Below are positions 8,050 through 16,700 of a stretch of DNA of 64,000 bases, one piece after another (the stretch's first letter is position 1; each line of letters starts with the position of its first letter). The DNA is taken from the NCBI RefSeq assembly GCF_002252045.1, contig NZ_NEFF01000001.1, positions 558,001 through 622,000 on the forward strand, in the 5' to 3' direction. The notes beneath the pieces are model-generated. The model ran no database searches. It was given only the letters and a program-made list of their open reading frames with translations, and was not told the origin of the DNA. Source of the stretch: Ignatzschineria sp. F8392. Its GTDB lineage: Bacteria; Pseudomonadota; Gammaproteobacteria; Cardiobacteriales; Wohlfahrtiimonadaceae. The translations under genes and the position numbers were made by a program.

Positions 8050-9457
8050 TATTACAAAATCTGCCGAGGTGACGGAACCACGGAGTGTGGTTCCTCTTAT
8101 GGTTGCGCTCTTGATGGCCTGTATGGCTTTTCAGCTCAATGCAACCATGCTCAACCCGGTATTAGTGACGATTGCTGGCGCGCTTGATACATCAGAGGCA
8201 ACGATAGGCCTTTCACAAACAGCCTTCTTTATGTCAGCGGCGCTCTTTTCTATCTTTATTCCTCGCTTAAGTGATATTGTCGGGCGTCGTAAGATCCTCT
8301 TTCTTCTGATCTTTGTGACAACGATTGGGGGTGTGCTTTCAGCCATTACGCCTAATATCGAGCTCTACTTTGTATCACGCATTATTCAAGGCTTTTCAGG
8401 ACCTGTTGTTCCGCTCTGTCTGTTGATGCTCCATGCTGAAGTGAATGATCCAAAACGTTACGGGATGTTGATGGGGATTATTACTGCTGTCAATGGTGGA
8501 ATCGCCGGGATTGATGCTTTCTTAGGTGGATTTATTGCCACTCACTTTGGTTTCCGCCCGGTATTCTGGTTTATCGCTGCTGTTGGTCTTATTACACTTC
8601 CCTTTATTCTCAAAGGTGTGAGAGAGACAAAACCTTCCGCAGGGCAGAAGATGGATTGGTTTGGCGTTCTCTTTTTGGTCATTACCTTGGCTGGATTCTT
8701 AGTGGCCTTTAATGAAGCAGGGAAGATCACACATGCCAACTGGTGGATTGTCGCAATTTCTATTGTTATCGCTATTCTCTCTTTTCTCTTCTTTATTCAG
8801 ATTGAGAAGCGAATCAATGAGCCACTCGTTACGGTGGAGCATCTTAAAGAGCGTTCGACGTGGGCTCTGCTTTTAACCACGGTTCTGACGATGACCGGTA
8901 TCTTTGCCGTTGTGAATGGTTTAGTGGTCTCTTTTGCGCAAAATGGAGAGATCGGTTTTGACTTTACTGCGAATAAGACAGCGATCTATCTTCTTGCACC
9001 TTACGCCTTAATCGGTTGGTTAGTTGGACCTTTCATGGGGAAACTAGCACCTATTTGGGGTTATAATCGCATTCTTCGTTTCGGTTTGATCGGGAGTATC
9101 ATAGGAATTTTGATCTTGATGCTCTTTGGCTTAGGCTCTCTGACCATTCTGATTTTAGGAACGCTACTGATCGGGGTGATGTATGCCGGAACAGCGAACA
9201 TTATGCTCAATGGTTTAGGCGTTGTTCTTTCACCGCAAGATAATCCGGGCTTTTTGCCGGGGATGAATGCGGCAGCCTTCCATATCGGCGCCGGCTTAAG
9301 TTTTGCACTTTTACCTGCGATGTTGGTATTGAGTAGTGATCTTCTACAGGGATATGGTAATGGGATGTTATTAGGTCTTATCATTACGGTTGTGGCCCTT
9401 TTAGTCTCCTTCTTAATTCCGAAGCCCCTTAGTGCAGAGGTTGCCGGCGCAGAGTAA
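8036..9457 (+). CDS. MFS transporter, probable nucleoside-related permease
   Basis: A 473-residue integral membrane protein of the major facilitator superfamily with about 12-14 predicted helices. The loop SDIVGRRKILF near residues 80-90 is the conserved MFS motif between helices 2 and 3, and FVSRIIQGFSGPVVP near 115 fits the helix 4 region. The gene begins inside the last codons of the nucleoside hydrolase (14-nt overlap) behind an AGGTGG ribosome site, so the two are surely co-expressed. That context suggests nucleoside or base transport. The sequence itself resembles the broad drug/solute DHA2-like group, so the substrate is inference. Confidence 0.88.
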   Translation: MTQNDITKSAEVTEPRSVVPLMVALLMACMAFQLNATMLNPVLVTIAGALDTSEATIGLSQTAFFMSAALFSIFIPRLSDIVGRRKILFLLIFVTTIGGVLSAITPNIELYFVSRIIQGFSGPVVPLCLLMLHAEVNDPKRYGMLMGIITAVNGGIAGIDAFLGGFIATHFGFRPVFWFIAAVGLITLPFILKGVRETKPSAGQKMDWFGVLFLVITLAGFLVAFNEAGKITHANWWIVAISIVIAILSFLFFIQIEKRINEPLVTVEHLKERSTWALLLTTVLTMTGIFAVVNGLVVSFAQNGEIGFDFTANKTAIYLLAPYALIGWLVGPFMGKLAPIWGYNRILRFGLIGSIIGILILMLFGLGSLTILILGTLLIGVMYAGTANIMLNGLGVVLSPQDNPGFLPGMNAAAFHIGAGLSFALLPAMLVLSSDLLQGYGNGMLLGLIITVVALLVSFLIPKPLSAEVAGAE

Positions 9458-9524
9458 GGTTTAAGAGAAGATTAGAATCAGGATCACAAAATAAGTTAAT
9501 GCATTTTTGATCATGGCATAATAG

Positions 9525-9565
9525 AGCAGTATCGGTATCGTGAGATGTTGATACTGCTTTTTTTT
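9525..9565 (+). terminator. Terminator after the nucleoside hydrolase-MFS operon
   Basis: Stem AGCAGTATC / GATACTGCT, 9 bp, with a 16-nt loop followed by eight or more Ts. It lies 67 nt downstream of the MFS stop. Confidence 0.85.
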
Positions 9566-9642
9566 GATTGTTAGGTCAGAGATCGGGCTTTGACTTGTGG
9601 AGTTAAAAGTGCGGTTAAGGGGGAAGTAAATGGAGAGAAAAG

Positions 9643-10434
9643 ATGGTTAGTTTAGGCACTACTCAAAGATGGATCGAGCAGATGTCAGCCCCTCTTTATG
9701 AGGGGACACTGGCGACGATTGAGATCGTATTAGGATCTACCTTTATTGCTGCGATTGCCGGCGCGTTCTTATCGCTCCTTCTCTTTGGTGCCTCGCGACA
9801 TCGAAAGCTTGCAGCGTTCTTTCTACCGCTTCGTCTGATTGTTTCACTCGTTGGGAGTTATCCTCTTATTCTCTTTGCACTTCTCCTACTTCCTTGGTCA
9901 TCATCGCTCTATGGAAGTACAAAAGGGGCAAGTAATGGACAATTAATTTTAACGATTTGGGGCATCTTTTTCTTTGCCTATCAGATTCTTAGTCGAATCT
10001 CCGCTATTGAAGAGGAGGAGGCGTTACCAATAGTTGTTTTAAGGAGTATTGAAGCGCTACTGATTGCACTTCTTGCCGGTAGTGCAACGTTAGGATTATT
10101 AAAGATGGGGGGATTGATCGCTTTTGTTCTCGATCTATCGATGCCTATTGTGCCGGAAGCGGTGATGGTTGTTGCGGTGATCTATCTGTTCTTCTTAATC
10201 ATGATTAAAGTATTCTTTGGATCAATGTTCGTTATTTTACGGCAGCAGTTAATCAAGAAAAAGGAGGAGGCAATCAAGAAGAGCGAAGAGAATTCTTTTA
10301 AATCTAAAGAGTTCTCAGCGCCGGATAAAGAGGAGATTGATCATCTATTTAAGGAGCAGGATTCATCGAAGGATCAACGCCGAGAGAATCTCCCGAATGA
10401 TCTTGATTATTTGATTCGTAATCGCCGTTCTTAA
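9643..10434 (+). CDS. Divergent MetI-like ABC permease family membrane protein
   Basis: A 263-residue protein with about five membrane helices between residues 18 and 200 and a long charged, lysine/glutamate-rich cytoplasmic tail (200-263). The opening (LYEGTLATIEIVLGSTFIAAIAG), then RLIVSLVGSYPLILFALLLLP and SATLGLLKMGGLI, follow the layout of D-methionine permease MetI, but the match is weak. No ATPase or binding-protein gene is nearby, which is unusual for an importer. The start at 9643 has GGAGAG six nt upstream. Role unknown. It may be a degenerate transporter subunit or a scaffold-like relative. Confidence 0.6.
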   Translation: MVSLGTTQRWIEQMSAPLYEGTLATIEIVLGSTFIAAIAGAFLSLLLFGASRHRKLAAFFLPLRLIVSLVGSYPLILFALLLLPWSSSLYGSTKGASNGQLILTIWGIFFFAYQILSRISAIEEEEALPIVVLRSIEALLIALLAGSATLGLLKMGGLIAFVLDLSMPIVPEAVMVVAVIYLFFLIMIKVFFGSMFVILRQQLIKKKEEAIKKSEENSFKSKEFSAPDKEEIDHLFKEQDSSKDQRRENLPNDLDYLIRNRRS

Positions 10435-11385
10435 GGTCATTGGTTGATACAAAAAGGGTTGTAGAGGTGCCGGATCTTACTATCGCGTTCTTGCAGAAAT
10501 CACGCGCCGGCAAAAGGCATCATTGAAGCCGATCTGCGGGCATGCAGGAGTGATAAGAGCGAAATAGTTGGTTCCCGCGGCTCACGAACTTTCTTAAGAA
10601 TGATTCATTAAGACAATAAAAGCTGAACGCTGCCGGATCTCACCATCGCATTCTTTCAAAAAACACGTGCCGGCAGTTGATGATCTCCTATCACCAACAA
10701 ATATCATCATTTTAACGCTATTTTTCCTGACATTAGAGATGCTGACCAAGCGGGCATGCAGGAGTGATAAGAGCGAAATAGTTGGCTCCCGCAGTTCCAC
10801 GAATTCTCTTAAGAATCATAAAAATGATTAGTTGAAACAATAGAGGCTGTTGCGTTGCCGGGTCTTACTATCTCATTCTTCCCCAAATTGCGTGCCGGCA
10901 AAGGGCATCAGAGATGCCGACCTGCGGGCATGCAGTGGTTAAAAGAATGAAATAGTTGGTTCCCGCGGCTCCACGAACTTTCTTAAGAATGATTTATTAA
11001 GACAACAAAGGCTGAACGCTGCCGGATTTTACCATCGCATTCTTTCAAAAAACACGTGCCGGCAGTTGATGATCTCCTATCACCAACAAATATCATCATT
11101 TTAACGCTATTTTTCCTGACATTAGAGATGCTGACCAAGCGGGCATGCAGGAGTGATAAGAGCGAAATAGTTGGCTCCCGCAGTTCCACGAATTCTCTTA
11201 AGAATCATAAAAATGATTAGTTGAAACAATAGAGGCTGTTGCGTTGCCGGGTCTTACTATCTCATTCTTCCCCAAATTGCGTGCCGGCAAAGGGCATCAG
11301 AGATGCCGATCTGCGGGCATGCGGTGGTTAAAAGAATGAAATAGTTGGTTCCCGCGACTCCAGACATTGTCTTAGAGTCTGTTAA
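10435..11385 (+). repeat. A/B repeat block 2 with a 389-bp tandem duplication
   Basis: Convergent spacer made of plus-oriented units. A elements start at 10468, 10631, 10856, 11020 and 11245; B elements start at 10536, 10750, 10924, 11139 and 11313. The segment at about 10582-10970 is repeated almost base for base at 10971-11359 with a period of 389 bp, and carries A-B-A-B in each copy. GGCATC-N3-GATGCC palindromes precede the B units as elsewhere. Reading frames inside this block are identical between the copies only because the DNA is duplicated. I see no gene. Confidence 0.92.
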
Positions 11386-11401
11386 AACCTTTTACAAGCG
11401 A

Positions 11402-12304
11402 TTAGAGATTTGCAAAAAAGACTAAAAAGATCGGCGCTAGGATATTGGTGATAAAGCCGAAACTAATCGCGATAGGGACAACTTGAGCGCCTCCCGTTCT
11501 TTGAATGACCGGCAAGACAAAATCGAGTGAGGTTGCGCCGCCTGAACCGACGGCGGTTAATGGATAGCGTGCCATCAGAAGCGGAATGACCATAAAAGCA
11601 AAAAACTCGCGGAAAAGATCATTAAAGAAGGCGATTGAACCTAAGATCGGACCATGAGCATCTTGAAGAATAATGGTAGAGAGCGAGTACCAACCAAATC
11701 CCGAACTGATCGCTAATCCATGTGTTATCGGCATCTGTAAAATCAGTGCAGCGATGATCCCTCCGGCAAAGGAGGAGAGAATAAAGAAGAAGCTAAGAAT
11801 CAGCCCATAGCGATTTAAGAGAACCGCTTTTAGATGCACGCCACTTGCTCGAAGCTGTAAACCGACACAAGCTAAGAGTATCATTAAGGCGATCTCTGCA
11901 AGATGTTCCGGGAGATAGATATATTGATTTGCAAGCAATCCTACAATTAAACCTAAAATAATGGAACCAATCAGCTTTGAGGAGCCTAATAGCGCCCTCC
12001 ATGTGGATTCCTTCTTTACAGAACCCGGCTTGAGCGGGAAGGGGAGCTGCTTATCAAGGAAGATCAATGCTACCATATTGAGCCCTAAAATAAGCACAAT
12101 GAAGAGCAACGTCTTTCCAAAGATCGATTGTAGTTGTTGCCAAAGATCGGGAATGGCCGCTAAATTTAGTCCCATAATAAAGAGAATGATATAGATTAAG
12201 GCGATCAGGATATGATCGACAAGCTTAATCAGAGCGCGCTTTTTCAGGGGGATGGCAAAGCCAATTAGCAGCGGAAGGAGTACCCAAGTAAGTGTTTGGA
12301 GCAT
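11402..12304 (-). CDS. lysO: L-lysine exporter LysO (YbjE family)
   Basis: Inner-membrane exporter of lysine (and toxic analogues) of the LysO/DUF340 family, with about eight hydrophobic helices. The C-terminal half has the family signatures SGFGWYSLS, FFNDLFREFFAF, GSGGATSLDFVLPVIQ and the final GFITNILAPIF. The frame is open upstream to a TTG at 12370 and an ATG at 12361, but the family begins close to a MxxxLxxLxPLLIGxxIPL pattern, matching the ATG at 12304. No start has a good ribosome site, so the N-terminus is uncertain. It is transcribed away from yebC and ends facing repeat block 2. Confidence 0.85.
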   Translation of the reverse strand: MLQTLTWVLLPLLIGFAIPLKKRALIKLVDHILIALIYIILFIMGLNLAAIPDLWQQLQSIFGKTLLFIVLILGLNMVALIFLDKQLPFPLKPGSVKKESTWRALLGSSKLIGSIILGLIVGLLANQYIYLPEHLAEIALMILLACVGLQLRASGVHLKAVLLNRYGLILSFFFILSSFAGGIIAALILQMPITHGLAISSGFGWYSLSTIILQDAHGPILGSIAFFNDLFREFFAFMVIPLLMARYPLTAVGSGGATSLDFVLPVIQRTGGAQVVPIAISFGFITNILAPIFLVFFANL

Positions 12305-12534
12305 AATTCTATAGACGCTATTGGTAACAGATAAGGGGGAATAGGAGAGAACCTCGCCCATCTTCGGCAATTTTGCCAGACAATTGCTAGCTAACTGTTG
12401 CGCGTATAGCTTAACAGATAATGGACTCGGAAGAGAGCGTTTTTCTTTACCGATCGGCGTATTCTTTCGCTTCTCACTCCGCTATCGGCGAATACATCTT
12501 TAATCGTTCATTCGTTTACCATCTTTTATGGTAA

Positions 12535-12555
12535 AATAGCTTCTTTATTAATTCG
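12535..12555. promoter_or_regulatory. Perfect hairpin/palindrome between lysO and yebC
   Basis: TTTACCAT-N5-ATGGTAAA, a perfect 8-bp inverted repeat 46 nt before the yebC start and within the divergent promoter region. A possible -10 TAAAAT overlaps its right arm (12552-12557). It has no T-tract, so an operator is more likely than a terminator. Confidence 0.4.
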
Positions 12556-12601
12556 TTATTACTCTTTTCTTTTATCAATCTTGTCACAATAAGGTAGATA
12601 T

Positions 12602-13354
12602 ATGGCAGGTCACAGTAAATGGGCAAATATACAGCATCGTAAAGGTGCTCAAGATAAAAAACGCGGTAAAATTTTTACCAAATTGATCCGTGAGATCACA
12701 ATTGCAGTCAGAACATCAGGAAATGGCGATCCAGAGACTAATCCACGTCTCCGCCTTGCGATTGATCGCGCTTATGCTGCAAATATGCCAAAGGATACGA
12801 TTGAGCGGGCCGTGAATCGTGGTCTTGGTATTACCGATGGTCCTCCTGATGAAGAGATCCGTTATGAGGGTTATGGTGCCGGCGGCGTTGCCGTGATGGT
12901 CGATTGCCTCTCTAATAATCGTAATCGTACCGCTGGGGAAGTGCGTCATGCTTTCACGAAATATGGCGGCAATTTAGGAACGGATGGTTCTGTTGCTTTC
13001 CAATTTAGAGAGTTGGGTGTTCTCTCCTATCCTGAAAATTCAGATGAAGATGCGATTATGGAAGCGGCGATTAATGCCGGTGCAGAAGATGTGATTGTTG
13101 ATGAAGATGGTTCTATTGAGGTCTTAACCACACCGCAAAGCTATGTCGATGTACATAATGCGATGGTTGAAGCAGGTCTAGAGCCGGAAGATTCAGAAGT
13201 CACACAATATGCGGATAATAACGTCTCGATCGATCTTGAAGCTGCGAAAAAAGTGATGGCGATGGTGGAAGCGTTAGAAAATCTCGATGATGTTCAGAAG
13301 GTCTACTCTAATGCGGATATCTCTGATGAGATTTTAGAGCAACTCTTCCAATGA
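12602..13354 (+). CDS. yebC: YebC/PmpR/TACO1 family protein
   Basis: A 250-residue member of a universal family described both as a DNA-binding regulator and as a translation factor that helps ribosomes through difficult proline stretches. The N-terminus MAGHSKWANIQHRKG and the following DPETNPRLRLAIDRA and NMPKDTIERAV segments are near-invariant. Domains two and three (YEGYGAGGVAVMV, GNLGTDGSVAFQF) are intact. Length is standard. It sits 29 nt before ruvC, the classic gammaproteobacterial order, and is probably co-transcribed with ruvCA. Confidence 0.97.
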   Translation: MAGHSKWANIQHRKGAQDKKRGKIFTKLIREITIAVRTSGNGDPETNPRLRLAIDRAYAANMPKDTIERAVNRGLGITDGPPDEEIRYEGYGAGGVAVMVDCLSNNRNRTAGEVRHAFTKYGGNLGTDGSVAFQFRELGVLSYPENSDEDAIMEAAINAGAEDVIVDEDGSIEVLTTPQSYVDVHNAMVEAGLEPEDSEVTQYADNNVSIDLEAAKKVMAMVEALENLDDVQKVYSNADISDEILEQLFQ

Positions 13355-13383
13355 TTGCTCACTCATAATTCTTACAGGATTAT

Positions 13384-13866
13384 ATGATTATATTAGGAAT
13401 CGATCCAGGTTCTAGAATTACCGGTTATGGGGTGATTGATGCTAGCGGTAGAAGGCCACAATATGTGGATTCTGGCTGTATTCGAATGAAGACAGATGAA
13501 CCGATGGCCAATCGCCTCTTAACGATTTTTCAAGGTGTCGATCAATTGATTGCGCTCTATCGTCCTGAAGTCCTCTCGATTGAAGAGGTCTTTTTACACA
13601 AAAATCCACAATCGGCCCTTAAATTAGGGCAGGCTCGTGGGGTTGTGATGTGTGCGGCGGCGATGGCGGAATTAACGGTTGCGGAATATGCCGCGACTCG
13701 TATTAAGCAGACTGTCGTTGGGCGTGGACATGCAGCGAAAGAGCAGGTACAACATATGGTGCAGAGTCTCTTGAAATTAAATCGTAAGCCACAAGTCGAT
13801 GCGGCCGATGCATTAGCAGCAGCATTAACGCATGCATTTCATTCAAAATTAGGGGGATTAGTATGA
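13384..13866 (+). CDS. ruvC: Holliday junction endonuclease RuvC
   Basis: Dimeric nuclease that cuts Holliday junctions symmetrically in late recombination. The 160-residue protein (a little shorter than the ~173 of E. coli) keeps the acidic catalytic set. Asp7 is in ILGIDPGSRITGYGV, a glutamate is in SIEEVFLHKNP, and the aspartates are in VDAADALAAALTH near the end. The stop overlaps the ruvA start in ATGA, so the two are translationally coupled. The order yebC-ruvC-ruvA is typical. Confidence 0.96.
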   Translation: MIILGIDPGSRITGYGVIDASGRRPQYVDSGCIRMKTDEPMANRLLTIFQGVDQLIALYRPEVLSIEEVFLHKNPQSALKLGQARGVVMCAAAMAELTVAEYAATRIKQTVVGRGHAAKEQVQHMVQSLLKLNRKPQVDAADALAAALTHAFHSKLGGLV

Positions 13867-14471
13867 TTGGTCGTTTAACCGGTATTTTGGCAGAGAAGCG
13901 TCTGCCCAATCAGGCTTTGATCGATGTAGGTGGTGTGGGTTATGAAGTGGAGCTACCGATGAGTAGCTTTGCACAATTACCGAGCGAAGGGGAGAAGGTA
14001 CAATTAACGATTCATCATGTGGTGCGAGAAGATGCCTCGCTTCTCTATGGCTTTAGCTCATCTAAAGAGCGAGAAGCCTTTCGTCTATTGATTCGTGTCT
14101 CGGGTATTGGTCCTAAGAGTGCGATTCTTATTCTCTCTGGACTCTCTGCAGAGGAACTCTATCGTGTGATTCAGACGGAGGATCTCAATAGTTTAACAAA
14201 AGTTCCCGGTGTAGGTAAAAAAACGGCAGAGCGCTTGATTGTAGAGCTTCGCGATAAGATTAAAGCCTTGGCACCGCTTGATATTACCGATGATCTTATT
14301 GCGGCTAGCAGTGGAACGTTAATTTCTGATGGTGATGCGATTATCACAGATGCCATTGAAGCGTTAGTGAGTCTTGGTTATAGTCAAACTGAAGCGAAAA
14401 AACGCGTCAATAAGATTGCAAAACCAGGTTTAACATTAGAGGCGATTATTCCATTAGCTCTCAAATTGTGA
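13863..14471 (+). CDS. ruvA: Holliday junction DNA-binding protein RuvA
   Basis: Forms the tetramer that holds the four-way junction flat and loads the RuvB helicase. The 202-residue protein has the N-terminal OB-fold (MIGRLTGILAEK, VGGVGYEVELP), the double helix-hairpin-helix centre (ISGIGPKSAILILS and VPGVGKKTAERLIVEL) and the C-terminal UBA-like RuvB contact domain (EALVSLGYSQTEAKK). It overlaps ruvC by 4 nt. No ruvB follows. A terminator and an opposite-strand mutT come next, so ruvB must be elsewhere. Confidence 0.96.
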   Translation: MIGRLTGILAEKRLPNQALIDVGGVGYEVELPMSSFAQLPSEGEKVQLTIHHVVREDASLLYGFSSSKEREAFRLLIRVSGIGPKSAILILSGLSAEELYRVIQTEDLNSLTKVPGVGKKTAERLIVELRDKIKALAPLDITDDLIAASSGTLISDGDAIITDAIEALVSLGYSQTEAKKRVNKIAKPGLTLEAIIPLALKL

Positions 14472-14525
14472 TCATGACCGCTTAAGGTTGTCATCTCAAT
14501 CATCAAGAGAAAAGCATGAAACAAG

Positions 14526-14557
14526 AATGCCGAGGTTTATAATACTCGGCATTTTTT
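14526..14557 (+). terminator. Terminator after ruvA
   Basis: Stem ATGCCGAG / CTCGGCAT, 8 bp, 10-nt loop, then TTTTTT, about 55 nt after the ruvA stop. It ends the yebC-ruvCA unit. On the minus strand there is no good U-tract, so mutT probably does not use it. Confidence 0.9.
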
Positions 14558-14565
14558 ACGCCATT

Positions 14566-14979
14566 TTATTCGAGCTTATGGTCTGATTTTTCTTGCAGAT
14601 AGTCGATGATCATTTTATTAGCGGCCGGAAATTGTCGTTCGCTCAATTGATCTTGTTCAACCCAAGCGATCTCTTGTGATTCAGCCCCTTGAGGCATCCC
14701 TGTAAAGCTAAAGACTTCAAAGATAACAAAGTCGATTGTTTTATCGGGATAGTGGTATTGAAAGGAGAGCGCCTCCTCAAAAAGTGTTGCTTCAATTGCG
14801 ATCTCCTCTTTGAGTTCTCGCACTAAAGCGGCTTGATCCGGTTCACCCTCTTCGACTTTTCCGCCGGGAAATTCCCAGAGACCGGCAAAATCTTGTTCTG
14901 CTTTTCGGCGACTTAAGAGAATCTCTTCTCGCTTATGATCCCAGATAATAGCGGCAACAACTCTAATTTTTTTCTTCAT
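14566..14979 (-). CDS. mutT: MutT-type Nudix hydrolase (8-oxo-dGTP diphosphatase)
   Basis: Cleans the nucleotide pool by hydrolysing oxidised guanine nucleotides. The 137-residue protein has the pattern LWEFPGGKVEEGEPDQAALV followed by RELKEEIAI, i.e. the Nudix box with its metal-binding REL-EE. The usual glycine near the end of the box is alanine here (EEIAI instead of EEVGI), a tolerated change in MutT relatives. The opening KIRVVAAIIWD and the SRRKAEQDFAGLWEF stretch favour MutT over other Nudix enzymes. It stands alone between ruvA (convergent) and a small repeat block. Confidence 0.88.
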   Translation of the reverse strand: MKKKIRVVAAIIWDHKREEILLSRRKAEQDFAGLWEFPGGKVEEGEPDQAALVRELKEEIAIEATLFEEALSFQYHYPDKTIDFVIFEVFSFTGMPQGAESQEIAWVEQDQLSERQFPAANKMIIDYLQEKSDHKLE

Positions 14980-14999
14980 CTATCACTCTTTTTAATGAG

Positions 15000-15356
15000 G
15001 CTTTTATTAGGAATCTCTATTATAGCGAATTCTCAAGAGTTGAGGGGATTGATCGCTATTTGTCTGTGATCGGAGATCACCCACTGCCGGCGCGTGGTTT
15101 TTGGAAGAACGCAGTGGTGAGATCCGGCAACTCAACAGCCTCTTTTGTTTTGATATATCATTCTTAAGAGAATTGACGGAGCTGCGGGAACCGACTACTT
15201 CATTCTTATCACTACTGCATGCCCGCAGGTTGCATCTCTGATGCCCTTTACCGGCGCGTGATTTTTGGAAGAATGCGATGGTGATCTCCGGCAACTCAAC
15301 AGCCTCTTTTGTTTTGATCTATGCATGCCCGCAGGTTGGCACCTTTGATGCCGTGG
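15000..15356 (-). repeat. A/B repeat block 3 (minus orientation)
   Basis: Between cinA and mutT. Minus-oriented A at 15085-15129 and 15250-15293, B at 15184-15226, and a truncated B end (CATGCCCGC plus its GGCAYC...GATGCC palindrome) at about 15323-15352, stopping only a few nt from the cinA stop. The rest of the spacer is short and shows no gene. Confidence 0.85.
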
Positions 15357-16556
15357 TTATTGCTGTTGATCTAGAGCATCTAGAAGATAGAGACGAATCA
15401 TATTAAGAAGGTTGATCACGGAGAAACTTACGGTAGCTTGATGATTGAAGTTGGGGATAACCATCTCTTTTTCATAAAGTCTGTCGTGATGCTGAAGTAG
15501 TAGTGTTAACTTCATATTTTGCCCCACCTTTTCTCCATGCACTGTGGCAACGAGGTCAGCATGACTGAGAGATTGAATATAGTAGAGCTTTGTCTTGTAA
15601 GCTTCGACAGAAAGATCTTGAAAACGGCTCTCAATCCAAGCGCCCTTGAAGTAGTGCTCTTGCTCGCTCTTCTCATTGAGACGGCTTGAAACCATTCCTT
15701 CACTAAATGATTCATAGAGTCCTAAGGTGAGCTGTTTCTGATTGAGAAGTTGAGCGACAACCGCCTCCATACTCATTTGATCTTCACCAAAACAGAGGTG
15801 ACCTAAGATCTCTTTCGCACGGATCGCAAAGGGCTCAATAAGTGCCATTGCTTCAGCTTCAGTATCGGTTTTAGCGGAGAATCGTACCTGGATTCCTTCA
15901 ATTCCTGAGGCTAAAAAGGAGAGCTTTGGATTAGGGAGATCGTCGAGTTCATCATTGATTTCAGAGAGAAGGGCGGAGATATCTGATTCTCCTTTTCCCC
16001 AACAACGAAGAGTTTTGGTATAGATACGTTCCACTTTTGGTAAAAGTGTCAAAAGATAGGGGAGAACATCTTGCTCCATCATTACTTTCATCTCAGCAGG
16101 AACCCCTGGCATCAGAAAGAGGTGCTTTCCTTCATATTGTAGATGAATGCCGGGCGCTGTACCGGGGAATGCCTCTAAGATATCAGCACCTTCCGGATAG
16201 TAAGCTTGGCGTAAATTGTTGTCGGACATTGTTCTATTGCGTTGGCGAAATTTCTCGCGAATCACCTCAGCAAGGGTCTCATCATAGATAAGAGGAAGGT
16301 CGAGCGCACTTGCTACCGCATCGCGGGTAATATCATCTTGCGTTGGCCCTAAACCTCCTGTGCAGAGAATAATATCGGCACGACTAAAAGCGCGAGCAAT
16401 CGTGGTTGCCATATTATTGAGGTTATCCCCGACAGTGGATTTAAAATGGCAATCAATCCCTATTTCACTCAACTTTCGAGCAATCCAAGGTCCATTGGTA
16501 TCGATCGATTGGCCTAAAAGAAGTTCTGAACCACTGACTATAATCTCTGCTTTCAT
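15357..16556 (-). CDS. cinA: CinA-family protein with an unusual C-terminal domain
   Basis: The N-terminal ~250 residues are a clear CinA/MoCF-like domain, known in the family as ADP-ribose pyrophosphatase. Visible motifs are IIVSGSELLLGQ, NGPWIARKLSEIG, CTGGLGPTQDDITRD and LMPGVPAEMKVMM. The last ~150 residues replace the nicotinamide-nucleotide amidase domain: YESFSEGMVSSRL loosely mimics the amidase AESCTGGLxxxRLT, but the later VTGIAGPGGG region is unrecognisable (ATVHGEKVGQN). Deamidase activity is therefore doubtful. The frame opens at a TTG (16559), but the ATG at 16556 has AGAGGA eight nt upstream and is chosen. Confidence 0.87.
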   Translation of the reverse strand: MKAEIIVSGSELLLGQSIDTNGPWIARKLSEIGIDCHFKSTVGDNLNNMATTIARAFSRADIILCTGGLGPTQDDITRDAVASALDLPLIYDETLAEVIREKFRQRNRTMSDNNLRQAYYPEGADILEAFPGTAPGIHLQYEGKHLFLMPGVPAEMKVMMEQDVLPYLLTLLPKVERIYTKTLRCWGKGESDISALLSEINDELDDLPNPKLSFLASGIEGIQVRFSAKTDTEAEAMALIEPFAIRAKEILGHLCFGEDQMSMEAVVAQLLNQKQLTLGLYESFSEGMVSSRLNEKSEQEHYFKGAWIESRFQDLSVEAYKTKLYYIQSLSHADLVATVHGEKVGQNMKLTLLLQHHDRLYEKEMVIPNFNHQATVSFSVINLLNMIRLYLLDALDQQQ

Positions 16557-16700
16557 CAATAAAATCCTCTATTGCTCTATCTTGTGAGATGCTACGGTTT
16601 ATCTATCGCATTTACCTATCAGTTATTTTACAGTAAGGATTGAAGAAATACAGAGATTAGTGGGGAGACTACTGCAGCTATGTCGATCGGTAATGGGCTA

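Noticed and set aside
10594-11189. Two identical 68-codon frames on the minus strand
   Set aside because: They lie inside the 389-bp tandem repeat and are identical only because the DNA is duplicated; no ribosome site or family match.
15007-15294. 95-codon minus frame in repeat block 3
   Set aside because: Covers A and B units; similar frames appear wherever the repeats occur (e.g. 23581-23808, 43512-43694).
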